From the NCBI RefSeq assembly GCF_018760785.1, contig NZ_JAHHZO010000003.1, positions 372,001-436,000 of the forward strand: a stretch of DNA of 64,000 bases. Direction: 5' to 3'. Positions 45,329 through 54,093 of this stretch are shown here, piece by piece. Below the pieces are notes generated by a model. It ran no database searches and had not been told where the DNA came from. It was given only the letters and a program-made list of their open reading frames with translations. Each line of letters opens with the position of its first letter. The first letter of the stretch is position 1. The position numbers and the translations under genes are program-made. Origin of the DNA: Rhizobium sp. CSW-27 (lineage in GTDB: Bacteria; Pseudomonadota; Alphaproteobacteria; Rhizobiales; Rhizobiaceae).

Positions 45329-45344
45329 AATAATCTGTATTATT
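45329..45344. promoter_or_regulatory. AT-rich palindrome in the divergent flavoprotein/LeuC spacer
   Basis: AATAAT-CTGT-ATTATT is a perfect inverted repeat in an AT-rich island. It contains AATCTGTAT, which also appears in the promoter of the GntR gene at 47515-47523. The repeat may be a GntR site at this divergent promoter; this is inferred from the shared word only. Confidence 0.42.
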
Positions 45345-45412
45345 TTTAAAACAACATTTGATTTCGGCTCCGGCCCATGCCTAAATTCCGTCACCCATCG
45401 AGGAAGGCATGA

Positions 45413-46858
45413 ATGGTTCACTCAGCCGAGGCGGGTCCGCGGACCCTGTTCGACAAGATTTTCGATCAGCATGTCGTCACCGCGCGGGAAGACGGACAGT
45501 GTCTTCTCTTCATTGACCGGCATCTGCTGCACGAAGGCTCCTTCCACGCCTTCGACAAGTTGAAGGCGCGCAACGCCTCCGTCTTGCGGCCAGACCTGAC
45601 ATTCGGCATCGAAGACCACTACGTCCCGACCCGCACGCGCGATCTTGCCGCCATCGATCCTGCGATTGCGCACATGATCCGCCAACTGCGCGACAACACG
45701 ACCCGGCACGGACTTCGCCTGTTCGGTCTCTCCGATCCGGCGCAGGGCATCGTGCATGTGCTGGGGCCGGAACAGGGCCTGACACTGCCTGGCCTCACCA
45801 TCGTGTGCGGAGACAGCCATACGGCAACCCATGGCGCCTTCGGTGCGATCGCCTTCGGCATTGGGGCTTCGGAAGTCGCTCACGTCCTGATGACGCAGAC
45901 GCTCTGGCAGAAGAGGCCGAAACGCATGCGTATCCGTGTGGAGGGCAGGCTGGGTCCCGGCGTCTTTGCCAAGGATATGGCGCTGTCGATCATCGCGATG
46001 ATCGGCGCCGATGGCGCGGCGGGCCATGCGATCGAATATGCGGGCAGCGCGGTTCGCGCGCTCTCCATGGAGGGACGGCTGACTCTCTGCAACCTGTCGA
46101 TCGAGGCGGGAGGCCGTTGCGGCATGGTCGCTCCGGACGAGATGACCCTCGCCTATCTGAGGGAGCGGCCCTACGCTCCGTCCGGAACCGACTTCGAGCG
46201 GGCTGCCGACCATTGGCTGGCACTGCGCGGTGAGCCGGATGCCGCTTTCGATCGTGAGGTTGTTCTGGACGCCGCCGAGATCGCGCCGATCGTGACCTGG
46301 GGCATCAGCCCGGAGGATGCCGCCCCCATCACCGCAAGCGCGCCGGACCCCGACCGTATGACCGATCACGCCCGGGCAGCGCATGTTCGCGAGGCCCTGG
46401 ATTATATGGGAATCCGCCCGGGCCAGCCGCTGACCGAAATCGCCATCGACCGCGTATTCATCGGCTCCTGCACGAACAGCCGCATTGAGGATCTGCGCGC
46501 CGCGGCAGCAATCCTCGCCGGACGGCGCGCCCGCGTGCCGGGGCTGGTCTCGCCAGGATCCGCAGTGGTGAAGCGGCAGGCCGAAGAGGAAGGCCTCCAC
46601 CGGATTTTCACGGAAGCCGGGCTCGACTGGGTCGATGCCGGCTGTTCGATGTGTGTTGGCATGAACGGCGATCTGGTGCCGCCCGGCGAACGTTGCGCCT
46701 CCACGACCAATCGCAATTTCCGGGGACGCCAGGGACCGGGAAGCCGGACACATCTGATGTCGCCGGCGATGGCTGCAGCGGCGGCCATAACCGGACATCT
46801 GACAGACATGCGCCCGCTCCTCCAGGGCCGGGAGTCCGGTCTGACGAAAGGACGATGA
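45413..46858 (+). CDS. Aconitase-family hydro-lyase, large subunit (LeuC-like)
   Basis: Fe-S dehydratase/isomerase subunit of 481 residues. Cluster cysteines are visible in GSCTNSR and in CSMCVGMN near the C-terminus, and IVCGDSHTATHGAFGAIAFGIG is the LeuC signature. It works with the small subunit encoded next. The context (Liv importer, C-C lyase, HyuAB) argues for a catabolic role rather than leucine synthesis; known catabolic relatives include maleate hydratase, citraconate hydratase and 2,3-dimethylmalate dehydratase. The ATG at 45413 has GAGGAAGG 6 nt before it; another ATG at 45409 is out of frame. Confidence 0.9.
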   Translation: MVHSAEAGPRTLFDKIFDQHVVTAREDGQCLLFIDRHLLHEGSFHAFDKLKARNASVLRPDLTFGIEDHYVPTRTRDLAAIDPAIAHMIRQLRDNTTRHGLRLFGLSDPAQGIVHVLGPEQGLTLPGLTIVCGDSHTATHGAFGAIAFGIGASEVAHVLMTQTLWQKRPKRMRIRVEGRLGPGVFAKDMALSIIAMIGADGAAGHAIEYAGSAVRALSMEGRLTLCNLSIEAGGRCGMVAPDEMTLAYLRERPYAPSGTDFERAADHWLALRGEPDAAFDREVVLDAAEIAPIVTWGISPEDAAPITASAPDPDRMTDHARAAHVREALDYMGIRPGQPLTEIAIDRVFIGSCTNSRIEDLRAAAAILAGRRARVPGLVSPGSAVVKRQAEEEGLHRIFTEAGLDWVDAGCSMCVGMNGDLVPPGERCASTTNRNFRGRQGPGSRTHLMSPAMAAAAAITGHLTDMRPLLQGRESGLTKGR

Positions 46859-47479
46859 ATGGACGTCTTCAAGGTTCTTGATGCGCTCGCCTGTCCGCTG
46901 CCGCTCTCCGGCATCGACACGGACCAACTCATCCCGGCCCGCTTCATGAAGCGATCACGCGCAGATGGTTACGGCAATTTTCTGCTGTATGACCTGCGCT
47001 TTGACGAAAACGGTCAGCGACACCCAGACTGCCCGCTGAATGCTCCCAGATGGCAGGGCGCGAAGATCCTTGTAACGCGGCGCAATTTCGGCAGCGGTTC
47101 CTCGCGGGAAGCGGCGGTCTACGCGCTGGCGGATTACGGTTTTACCTGTGTCATCGCCCCCTCTTTCGGGGACATCTTTGCCAGCAACGCCGTCAACAAC
47201 GGGCTTCTGCCGGCCACCGTCTCAGAGGAAGATGCAGAGGCGCTTCTGGCGGCACTGGAGAGCAGTGACGGCAGCGCCCGCGTCGATCTCGAAACCTGCG
47301 AAATCCGCGCCGCCAATCTCGTCATTCCGTTCCGCATCGATCCCGTCTGGCGTACGAAGCTGCTGAACGGCTGGGACGATATAGACCTGACGCTGAGCCA
47401 TTCCGCAGCCATCGAAGCTTTCCAGGTCAACGACGCCAAGACCCGTCCCTGGCTTGTACCGAAATCGCGGCCCGCTTGA
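46859..47479 (+). CDS. Aconitase-family hydro-lyase, small subunit (LeuD-like)
   Basis: Swivel-domain subunit of 206 residues that completes the active site of the LeuC-like protein. The substrate loop NFGSGSSREAAVYALADYGFTCVIAPSFGDIFASNAVNNGLLP is typical, with alanine-valine in place of the histidine-alanine of most LeuD proteins (REAAV instead of REHAP), a hint of a different substrate. Its ATG directly follows the LeuC stop. Confidence 0.9.
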   Translation: MDVFKVLDALACPLPLSGIDTDQLIPARFMKRSRADGYGNFLLYDLRFDENGQRHPDCPLNAPRWQGAKILVTRRNFGSGSSREAAVYALADYGFTCVIAPSFGDIFASNAVNNGLLPATVSEEDAEALLAALESSDGSARVDLETCEIRAANLVIPFRIDPVWRTKLLNGWDDIDLTLSHSAAIEAFQVNDAKTRPWLVPKSRPA

Positions 47480-47501
47480 CGGCACGCGACATGAAATCCG
47501 A

Positions 47502-47530
47502 TTGACAAGACAGAAATCTGTATCTTTTAT
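47502..47530 (+). promoter_or_regulatory. Sigma-70-type promoter of the GntR gene with embedded palindrome
   Basis: A consensus -35 TTGACA (47502-47507), 17-bp spacer and TTTTAT -10 (47525-47530). The spacer holds ACAGA-AA-TCTGT (47510-47521), and a related GACAGATAGATGTC lies at 47533-47546 just downstream. The promoter starts transcription of GntR and probably the importer and catabolic genes; the palindromes are candidate GntR operators. Confidence 0.6.
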
Positions 47531-47564
47531 AGGACAGATAGATGTCTTCGAGGAAAGACAGACC

Positions 47565-48449
47565 ATGACCCGAAGCGTTGCCACCGCAGAGCCCATGAAG
47601 GCCCACAGGCTTTACCTCCTGCTTCGGGAACAGATCCTGAGCGGCGAGGTGCCGGATTCGGCAAAGCTGCCGAGCGAACCGCAACTCGCGCAGGAACACA
47701 GGGTCTCGCGGGTGACGGTGCGCCGGGCGCTCGACAAGCTGGCAAGCGATGGCATGATCGAACGGCGACCGGGTTCCGGCACCTTCGTCAGCGGCGGGCA
47801 GACCCGCATGCCGGTCGTGGCCGATCTCGCCAATGCACTGACCCATCTTGTGGAAATGGGCCGCAAGACGGGCGTGCGCCTGATCGCGTTCTCCTATGTC
47901 AACGCCACACCGGCGCTGGCCGAAGAACTGAAACTCGAGCCCGGCGAGCGGCTGCAGCGTTCCGTTCGCGTGCGTCTGATCGATGGCCAGCCCTTTTCCT
48001 ATCTTGTGACCCATGTCCCGGAACGCATCGGCATTTCCTATTCGGAGGCCGATCTCGCCTCTACGCCGCTTCTGGAGCTTCTGGAACGAACGGGCCTCGT
48101 GGCCGACAAGGCCCAGCAGATCATCGGTGCGACACTGGCAAGCCCGGATGTCGCCGCCGCCCTCGATGTCGAGATCGGGGCAGCCCTCCTCTCCATGACA
48201 CGCGTGGTCTACGAAGCGTCGGGCCGAGGTATCGAGCACCTGCAGGCGCTCTACCGCCCCGACCGTTATTCCTTCCACATGGAACTTGCCCGCACAGGCG
48301 ATCGCGGCGCCCGCCGCTGGACGGCTGCCGACAGCCGCAGCCTGACCGAGGCCAATGAAAACAACAACAAGAAGAATGCCCGCGAGAAGCGGCCACCCCT
48401 CAAGAGGAGAACAACACATGAAACTGGTCGAGACCCATCTGAAACGTAG
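47565..48449 (+). CDS. GntR family regulator, HutC/UTRA subfamily
   Basis: Regulator of 294 residues. The winged helix (YLLLREQILSGEVPDSAKLPSEPQLAQEHRVSRVTVRRALDKLASDGMIERRPGSGTFV) is at about 17-75, followed by a UTRA effector domain to about residue 245. A hydrophilic tail of some 45 residues (rich in Asn, Lys and Arg) follows and is encoded partly inside the next gene, overlapping it by 32 bp. HutC-type proteins often respond to catabolic intermediates. It likely controls the importer and degradation genes and perhaps the divergent flavoprotein/LeuC promoter. Confidence 0.9.
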   Translation: MTRSVATAEPMKAHRLYLLLREQILSGEVPDSAKLPSEPQLAQEHRVSRVTVRRALDKLASDGMIERRPGSGTFVSGGQTRMPVVADLANALTHLVEMGRKTGVRLIAFSYVNATPALAEELKLEPGERLQRSVRVRLIDGQPFSYLVTHVPERIGISYSEADLASTPLLELLERTGLVADKAQQIIGATLASPDVAAALDVEIGAALLSMTRVVYEASGRGIEHLQALYRPDRYSFHMELARTGDRGARRWTAADSRSLTEANENNNKKNAREKRPPLKRRTTHETGRDPSET

Positions 48450-49641
48450 AACCATCCTCAAGGGCGGCGCCGCAGCCCTTGCAACGCTCTCTGCACCCGC
48501 CGTGTTGCGTGCTGCAGAACCCGCTCCGATCAAGGTCGGAATTCTTCAGCCGGTCACTGGCGCCCTGGCACAGGATGGCGAGTATGGCCGTCTGGGAGCC
48601 GAGCTTGCCATCGAAGACATCAACAAGGCCGGCGGCATCAAGTCGCTGGGCGGCGCCAAGCTGCAGATGGTCTTCGGCGACGCCCGCTCCAATCCGGAGG
48701 CAGGCACGCAGGAAGTGGAGCGCATGCAGGAAGAGGGCGTCGTCGCCATCGTCGGCGGCTTTGCGAGCCCCATCTGCCTTGCCGCCTCGCAGGCAGCTTC
48801 CCGTTACGACCTGCCCTACCTGGTCGATGTCGGTGTTTCCGACCAGATCACCGGCCGCGGCCTGAAGAATACCTTCCGCTTTGCGCCCGGCTTCTCCATC
48901 TGCACCGCTGCGGCGATCCAGAACCTCGTGCGCATCAACGAGGCTGCAGGCAAACCGGCAAAGACCGTCGTTCTCGTGCATGAAGACGGACTGTTCGGCT
49001 CGGGCCTTGCCAAGCTGATGGCGACGGAACTGCCGAAACATGGCTTTGAAATCCTGGAGCAGATCGCGGTTCCGACACCCTCACGCGACCTTTCCAACGT
49101 CACGCTTCGGCTGCGTAGCCTGAACCCGGACCTGATCATCCCGAGCACCTATTACGGTGAGACGGTCCTGTTGGCGCGCACCATGCAGCAGCAGCGCGTT
49201 CGTCCGAAGGCCGTTTATGCGGTCTTGAACGGTGCCGCCTCCAATCGCCGTTTCGTCGCCGAATTCCCGGAAGCTGCAGAAGGCGTGATGGACTGCAATC
49301 ACTGGTACGATCCGCGCAACGAAAAGTCCAAGGCGGTTCAGGCGCGTGTCGAGGCGACCGGCAAGCCGTACAACTACAACATCCCGCTGAACTATTCCTC
49401 CGTCGCTCTTCTGGCGGATGCCCTGGAGCGTGCGGGCGCCGCCGAGCGTGGCAAGGTCATCGAGGCGCTGAACACCTCTACCTTCAAGGACCATCTGATG
49501 CCCTATGGCGAGACCAAGTTCGTCAATGGCCAGAACACCGGCGCCGCACCCGTGTCGACGCAGGTTCAGAAGGGCCAGATCAAGGTTGTCTACCCCGGCG
49601 TTTTTGCCGACGCGAAACCGATGTTCCCGGCCAACGGCTGA
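48418..49641 (+). CDS. Periplasmic binding protein of a branched-chain amino acid-type (HAAT) ABC importer
   Basis: Binding protein of 407 residues, Leu/Ile/Val-BP-like (PIKVGILQPVTGALAQDGEYGRLGAELAIEDINKAGGIKSLGGAKLQMVFGDARSNPEAGTQEVERM). The leader has a twin-arginine motif (KRRTILKGGAAALATLSAP), so export may be through Tat. The ATG at 48418 follows AAGAGGAG by 8 nt and lies within the end of the GntR gene. Members of this family bind amino acids, amides, urea or aromatic and dicarboxylic compounds; with HyuAB downstream, a cyclic amide or imide is possible. Confidence 0.9.
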   Translation: MKLVETHLKRRTILKGGAAALATLSAPAVLRAAEPAPIKVGILQPVTGALAQDGEYGRLGAELAIEDINKAGGIKSLGGAKLQMVFGDARSNPEAGTQEVERMQEEGVVAIVGGFASPICLAASQAASRYDLPYLVDVGVSDQITGRGLKNTFRFAPGFSICTAAAIQNLVRINEAAGKPAKTVVLVHEDGLFGSGLAKLMATELPKHGFEILEQIAVPTPSRDLSNVTLRLRSLNPDLIIPSTYYGETVLLARTMQQQRVRPKAVYAVLNGAASNRRFVAEFPEAAEGVMDCNHWYDPRNEKSKAVQARVEATGKPYNYNIPLNYSSVALLADALERAGAAERGKVIEALNTSTFKDHLMPYGETKFVNGQNTGAAPVSTQVQKGQIKVVYPGVFADAKPMFPANG

Positions 49642-49655
49642 GGTTGCCGATCCGC

Positions 49656-49683
49656 GGCAGATCCCGTTTCGGCGGGATCTGCC
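49656..49683 (+). terminator. Attenuator-like hairpin after the binding-protein gene
   Basis: GGCAGATCCCG pairs with CGGGATCTGCC across TTTCGG (11-bp stem), 15 bp after the binding-protein stop and 32 bp before the permease start. No T-run follows. Such structures often protect the mRNA of abundant binding proteins and lower expression of the downstream permeases. Confidence 0.62.
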
Positions 49684-49714
49684 CCACCTGCACCCCAACC
49701 ATCCGGACTGGACG

Positions 49715-50587
49715 ATGTATTCCCCCACCATCCTCATCGAGGCGATGATCAACGGTCTGTTGACCGGCGCGATCTACGCGCTGATCGCGCTCGGCCTCAC
49801 GCTCGTCTACGGCGTGCTGCACATCATCAACTTTGCCCATGGGGCCATCCTCGCCAGCGCCATGTTCGCCGTCTGGGGGCTGAACGTGCTGGCCGGGATT
49901 GACCCTTACCTGTCAATCCTTGTGGTGACGCCCATCTTTTTCGGTCTCGGCTACGGTGTGCAGAGGCTCGTCATCGGGCCGGCCGCCAAGGGCGACGACG
50001 GCAATATCCTGCTGATCACGCTCGGCATCTCGATCTTCATCGAGAATGCGCTCCTGGCCGGCTTCGGATCGGATACGCGCTCGATCAGCTCGGACTTTTC
50101 CTTCTCTGTGATCGAAGCCGGGCCTTTTCTGATTTCGTCCCCGCGGCTTGTCGGTTTTGCCGGTTCGCTCGTTGTCACGGCCCTCCTCTGGTTCATCATG
50201 AGCCGGACCGATGCCGGCAAGGCGATCCGCGCGGTAGCAAAAGAAAAGCTTGGAGCGAGCCTGATGGGCATCGACGTCGGGCATGTCTATGCGCTGACCT
50301 TCGGGCTTGGCTGTGCAGCACTCGCGGTTGCGGCCGGCCTCCTGATGCCGACCTTCTACGTCAATCCGAGGGTGGGGGGCGCCTTCGTCAACATCGCCTT
50401 CACTATCGTCGTGCTCGGCGGCATGGGCTCCATTCCCGGCGCGATGATCGGCGGTCTGCTGATCGGTCTCGTGGAAAGCCTGAGCGGGCTGCTGCTGGGT
50501 GAAAGCCTCGGCCAGATCGGCATTTTTGTCATCTTCATCCTGGTTCTGCTCCTGAAGCCAACCGGCCTGTTCGGAGCAAAGGCATGA
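49715..50587 (+). CDS. livH: Branched-chain amino acid-type ABC permease (LivH family)
   Basis: Membrane subunit of 290 residues with about eight spans. LivH marks: LLTGAIYALIALGLTLVYGVLHIINFAHGAI at the N-terminus and GGMGSIPGAMIGGLLIGLVE near the C-terminus. The ATG at 49715 has no strong ribosome-binding site; an in-frame ATG at 49745 with GAGG just before it is an alternative. It overlaps the LivM gene by 4 bp. Confidence 0.92.
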   Translation: MYSPTILIEAMINGLLTGAIYALIALGLTLVYGVLHIINFAHGAILASAMFAVWGLNVLAGIDPYLSILVVTPIFFGLGYGVQRLVIGPAAKGDDGNILLITLGISIFIENALLAGFGSDTRSISSDFSFSVIEAGPFLISSPRLVGFAGSLVVTALLWFIMSRTDAGKAIRAVAKEKLGASLMGIDVGHVYALTFGLGCAALAVAAGLLMPTFYVNPRVGGAFVNIAFTIVVLGGMGSIPGAMIGGLLIGLVESLSGLLLGESLGQIGIFVIFILVLLLKPTGLFGAKA

Positions 50588-51552
50588 GGATCAACGGTTA
50601 CATTCCCATCATCCTTGTGACGGCAGCGCTCGCGGTCGTTCCGCTCGTGTCTTCGTCGAACACGCTCTTCAACTTCATGGTCATGTCGCTGATCATCACG
50701 CTCGCAGCGCAGGGCTGGAATATCCTCGGTGGCGTTGCAGGCCAGACGTCCTTCGGCCATGCGTTGTTCTTCGGCGTTGGCTGTTACACCGCGGCGATGC
50801 TGCAGTTCCACTTCGGCGTCAATGCCTGGGTTGCCTTCTTCCTGGCGCTTCTGGCCGGCGCCGCGGCCGGCTTCATTCTCGGCTTTCTCAGCTTCCGTGC
50901 CGGGCTGCGGGGATCCTATTTTGCCCTGATCACGCTCGCCTTCGCCGAACTGATGCGCATTCTTGCCAATGCCTCGGAATGGACCGGCGGGGCCGCTGGA
51001 CTGCTGCTCAAGCTCGATCCCGGCCTGGCGAACATGCAGTTCGAAAGCCGCGCTTCCTTCCTCTGGCTGGCGCTCGCCTTTGTCTTCGTCGGTCTCGTGA
51101 TCAGCCGTGCCATTGCCGGCTCTCGGTTCGGCGCGCATCTTGTCGCCGTGCGGGAAAACGAAGATGCCGCCCGCGCACTTGGCGTCGATGTGCTCTCCGT
51201 CAAGCTGAAGGCGATCAGCCTGTCGGGTGCCATGACGGCTGCGGCTGGCGTCCTCTACGTGCAGAACTTTCTCTACATCGATGCCAATATAGGCTTCGGC
51301 GTCTGGATCTCGGTCGAAGCGCTGCTGGCACCGTTGGTCGGTGGTCGCGGCCTCGTGCTTGGCCCGCTGATCGGCACCTTTACGCTGCATGGGCTGGGGG
51401 AACTGACCAAGAGTTTTGCCGGACGCATTCCTGGCATCGACCTGATGGTCTTTGCCGTGGTCCTGATCGGTGTCGTCGCCTTTGCGTCCGGCGGCGTGCT
51501 TGGCCTATTGCGCCGGTTTGCTCCGCGCCTTGCCCGGAGGATCGCCGTATGA
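50584..51552 (+). CDS. livM: Branched-chain amino acid-type ABC permease (LivM family)
   Basis: Second membrane subunit, 322 residues, with LivM features (ITLAAQGWNILGGVAGQTSFGHALFFGVGCYTAA and RENEDAARALGVDVLSVKLKAISLSGAMTAAAGVLYV). The start overlaps LivH by 4 bp and the stop overlaps the ATPase start by 4 bp. Confidence 0.93.
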   Translation: MRINGYIPIILVTAALAVVPLVSSSNTLFNFMVMSLIITLAAQGWNILGGVAGQTSFGHALFFGVGCYTAAMLQFHFGVNAWVAFFLALLAGAAAGFILGFLSFRAGLRGSYFALITLAFAELMRILANASEWTGGAAGLLLKLDPGLANMQFESRASFLWLALAFVFVGLVISRAIAGSRFGAHLVAVRENEDAARALGVDVLSVKLKAISLSGAMTAAAGVLYVQNFLYIDANIGFGVWISVEALLAPLVGGRGLVLGPLIGTFTLHGLGELTKSFAGRIPGIDLMVFAVVLIGVVAFASGGVLGLLRRFAPRLARRIAV

Positions 51553-52298
51553 TGCTCAGCACCCAGACCATCACCATGCGCTTCGGCGGCCTGACCGCCG
51601 TCGACCAGGCGTCCCTCCGCGTCCGCGAAGGGTCGATCACCGGACTGATCGGCCCGAACGGGGCCGGCAAGACCACGCTTTTTGCCGTGATCGCCGGGTT
51701 CCTGCAACCGACCGGCGGGCAGGTTCTCTGGCAAGGCCGCGATATCACGGGCCTCAAGCCACATCAGCGCGCGCAACTGGGCATTGCCCGTACCTTCCAG
51801 ATCGTCCAACCCTTCCAGGGATTGAACGTGCTGGAGAACATCACGATCGGCAGCTATCTCCGTCACCCCAAGACGGACGAGGCGATTGCCAAAGCACGCG
51901 CCGTCGCCGAACGGGTCGGCCTTGGCAGGGAGTTGGAACAGCAGGCATCCAGCCTGACGGTTGCCGGGCGCAAGCGCCTGGAGCTTGCACGCGCATTGGC
52001 GACGGAACCGAAACTGCTTCTGCTTGATGAAGTGCTCGCCGGTCTCAACCCCTCCGAGATCCGCGACATCATTCCGGTCATCCGGGCCATTCGCGACGAC
52101 GGCGTGACGATCTTCATGATCGAACACGTGATGCAGGCGGTGATGAACCTCTGCGAGGAGGTCTATGTGCTGGCGCAAGGCCAGATGATTGCGGAAGGAA
52201 CGCCCGCCTCGGTCTGCAACGATCCGGCGGTCATCGAAGCCTATCTCGGCAAGGGAGCTGCCACCCGCATCGCCAATCTCGGAGGTGCCCATGCTTGA
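51549..52298 (+). CDS. livG: Branched-chain amino acid-type ABC ATPase (LivG family)
   Basis: ATPase of 249 residues: Walker A GPNGAGKTT, Walker B LLLLDEVLAGLNPSE and the LivG loop IARTFQIVQPFQGLNVLENI. The ABC signature is degenerate, reading SLTVAGRKRLELARAL where LSYGQQRRLEIARAL is usual; this version occurs in a LivG subgroup. The ATG at 51549 overlaps LivM by 4 bp, and the gene overlaps LivF by 8 bp. Confidence 0.93.
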   Translation: MMLSTQTITMRFGGLTAVDQASLRVREGSITGLIGPNGAGKTTLFAVIAGFLQPTGGQVLWQGRDITGLKPHQRAQLGIARTFQIVQPFQGLNVLENITIGSYLRHPKTDEAIAKARAVAERVGLGRELEQQASSLTVAGRKRLELARALATEPKLLLLDEVLAGLNPSEIRDIIPVIRAIRDDGVTIFMIEHVMQAVMNLCEEVYVLAQGQMIAEGTPASVCNDPAVIEAYLGKGAATRIANLGGAHA

Positions 52299-52989
52299 GG
52301 TTAAGAACATCCGCACCGGTTATGGTGGCGTCGAAGTGTTGCGCGGCATTGATCTTTCGGTCGCAAGCGGCGAGATCGTCGCGGTTCTGGGTGCCAACGG
52401 CGTCGGCAAGACGACGCTCAACAAGGCGCTTTCGGGCCTCCTGAGCCTGACCTCCGGTTCGATCATCTTCGACGGCAGGGAACTCGCAGGCTCGCCGATT
52501 GCCGCCGTGGAGGCTGGTCTGATCCATGTGCCGGAAGGCCGCAAGATCTTCCCCAACATGAGCGTGCACGAGAATCTGGAACTTGGCAGCTATCGACGCG
52601 GACGGGCGGGCCGCGCCCGCAATATCGAGCGCGTCTATGAGACGTTTCCAAAGCTGAGGCAGCGCACGACCCAGATGGCCGGCACCTTGTCGGGCGGCGA
52701 GCAGCAGATGCTGGCAATCGGACGCGGCATGATGGCTGAACCGAAGCTCCTGATCCTGGACGAACCCTCGCTTGGGCTCTCCCCGCTGCTGGTGGAGGAA
52801 ATGTTCGATCTGGTGAAGCGACTGAATGGAGAGGGCCTGCCAATCATGCTGGTCGAGCAGAATGTGGTGCAATCACTCGAGATCGCCCATCGCGCCTACA
52901 TCATCGAAAACGGGCAGGTCACCATGTCGGGATCGGCCGCAGAGATCTCCGGAAATCCGGAACTCAAGCGCGCTTATCTCGGGCTTTGA
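52291..52989 (+). CDS. livF: Branched-chain amino acid-type ABC ATPase (LivF family)
   Basis: Second ATPase, 232 residues, with Walker A GANGVGKTT, an intact signature LSGGEQQMLAIGRGMM, Walker B LLILDEPSLGLSP and the LivF stretch HVPEGRKIFPNMSVHENLELG. It completes the five-gene importer. A 183-bp spacer with no visible gene separates it from the lyase gene. Confidence 0.94.
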   Translation: MLEVKNIRTGYGGVEVLRGIDLSVASGEIVAVLGANGVGKTTLNKALSGLLSLTSGSIIFDGRELAGSPIAAVEAGLIHVPEGRKIFPNMSVHENLELGSYRRGRAGRARNIERVYETFPKLRQRTTQMAGTLSGGEQQMLAIGRGMMAEPKLLILDEPSLGLSPLLVEEMFDLVKRLNGEGLPIMLVEQNVVQSLEIAHRAYIIENGQVTMSGSAAEISGNPELKRAYLGL

Positions 52990-53172
52990 GGAGGATGCCA
53001 TACTGATGCGCCCGCCCCTACACCCGCTCCGCCGTCTTCGTTCGGAACCTCTGCCGGAGGACGATGCCATGCAGCGCGAGCAGATATCGAACGCAGTCGC
53101 GACGAACGCGGCTGCCGCCAATCCGTCGGGCCGATCCTGCCTGCAGGTTACCCCCGCGATGAAGGACAAGAC

Positions 53173-54093
53173 ATGACGAGCCTCAAGAACCATCTCTCCG
53201 ACGGCAGAACGATCGTTGCGCCCGGCGTGTTCGATGCCCTGACCGCATCGATCGCCACGAATGCCGGTTTTTCAGCGCTCTATCTTTCGGGTGCAGCGAT
53301 CGCCTATACCCGGCTCGGTCGCCCCGATATCGGTCTTGTTTCGATGACCGAAGTGGCCGATGTCATCGGCCTCGTCCGCCAGCGGGTGGAGACGCCGCTG
53401 ATCGTGGACGCCGACAATGGCTACGGCAATGCGCTCAACGTGCAGCGCACCGTGAAGGCCTTCGAGCGGGCAGGCGCGAGCGCCATCCAGCTGGAAGACC
53501 AGACACTGCCGAAGCGCTGCGGCCACCTGCAGGATAAGAGCATCATCTCGGCCGCCGAGATGGCTGGCAAGGTGAAGGCTGCCGTGGATGCACGCGCCTC
53601 GGAGGACACGCTGATCATCGCCCGCACCGATGCGGTCGCCATCGAGGGGCTGGAGGCCGCGATCGACCGTGCGGCGCTCTATGCGGAGGCCGGTGCGGAC
53701 ATTCTGTTCGTCGAGGCGCCGCGCTCCGCCGAACAACTGACCGCAGTCAGCACCGCGCTTGCCGCGCAGCGTCCGCTGCTGGCCAACATGGTGGAGGGTG
53801 GCAACACCCCGATGTTCTCTGCCGATGAACTCGGCCAGATGGGCTACAGCATCGTGATCTTCCCGGGCGGCATTGTCCGCGCGCTGGCCCGCACCGCTCA
53901 GGACTATTACGCCTCGTTGCGGGAGCACGGCACCAATACGCCCTTCTCCGGCCGTATGTTCGATTTCGGCGCGCTGAACGAGCTGATCGGCACTCCGCAG
54001 ATGCTCGATCTCGGCCGGCGTTACGAGCAGTACGAAACCGAGAACCAAGCCTCCTCCCCAGCAAAGGGCAACACGAAGGATGACGCTGCATGA
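53173..54093 (+). CDS. Isocitrate lyase/PEP mutase superfamily carbon-carbon lyase
   Basis: Mg2+-dependent TIM-barrel enzyme, 306 residues, that cleaves a 2-hydroxy or substituted-malate type acid by retro-aldol/Claisen chemistry. It has the lyase signature KRCGH at 114-118 with the catalytic Cys116, and the metal-site IVDADNGYGN near 78. This makes it a true lyase type (like 2-methylisocitrate lyase PrpB and 2,3-dimethylmalate lyase) rather than a PEP mutase. Coupled by a 4-bp overlap to HyuB. With the LeuCD-like hydro-lyase it could split a hydrated dicarboxylate to pyruvate or glyoxylate and a short acid. Confidence 0.9.
   Translation: MTSLKNHLSDGRTIVAPGVFDALTASIATNAGFSALYLSGAAIAYTRLGRPDIGLVSMTEVADVIGLVRQRVETPLIVDADNGYGNALNVQRTVKAFERAGASAIQLEDQTLPKRCGHLQDKSIISAAEMAGKVKAAVDARASEDTLIIARTDAVAIEGLEAAIDRAALYAEAGADILFVEAPRSAEQLTAVSTALAAQRPLLANMVEGGNTPMFSADELGQMGYSIVIFPGGIVRALARTAQDYYASLREHGTNTPFSGRMFDFGALNELIGTPQMLDLGRRYEQYETENQASSPAKGNTKDDAA

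Noticed and set aside
45413..47479. Leucine biosynthesis leuC and leuD
   Set aside because: Context is a catabolic and transport operon with a GntR regulator, and the LeuD substrate loop differs.
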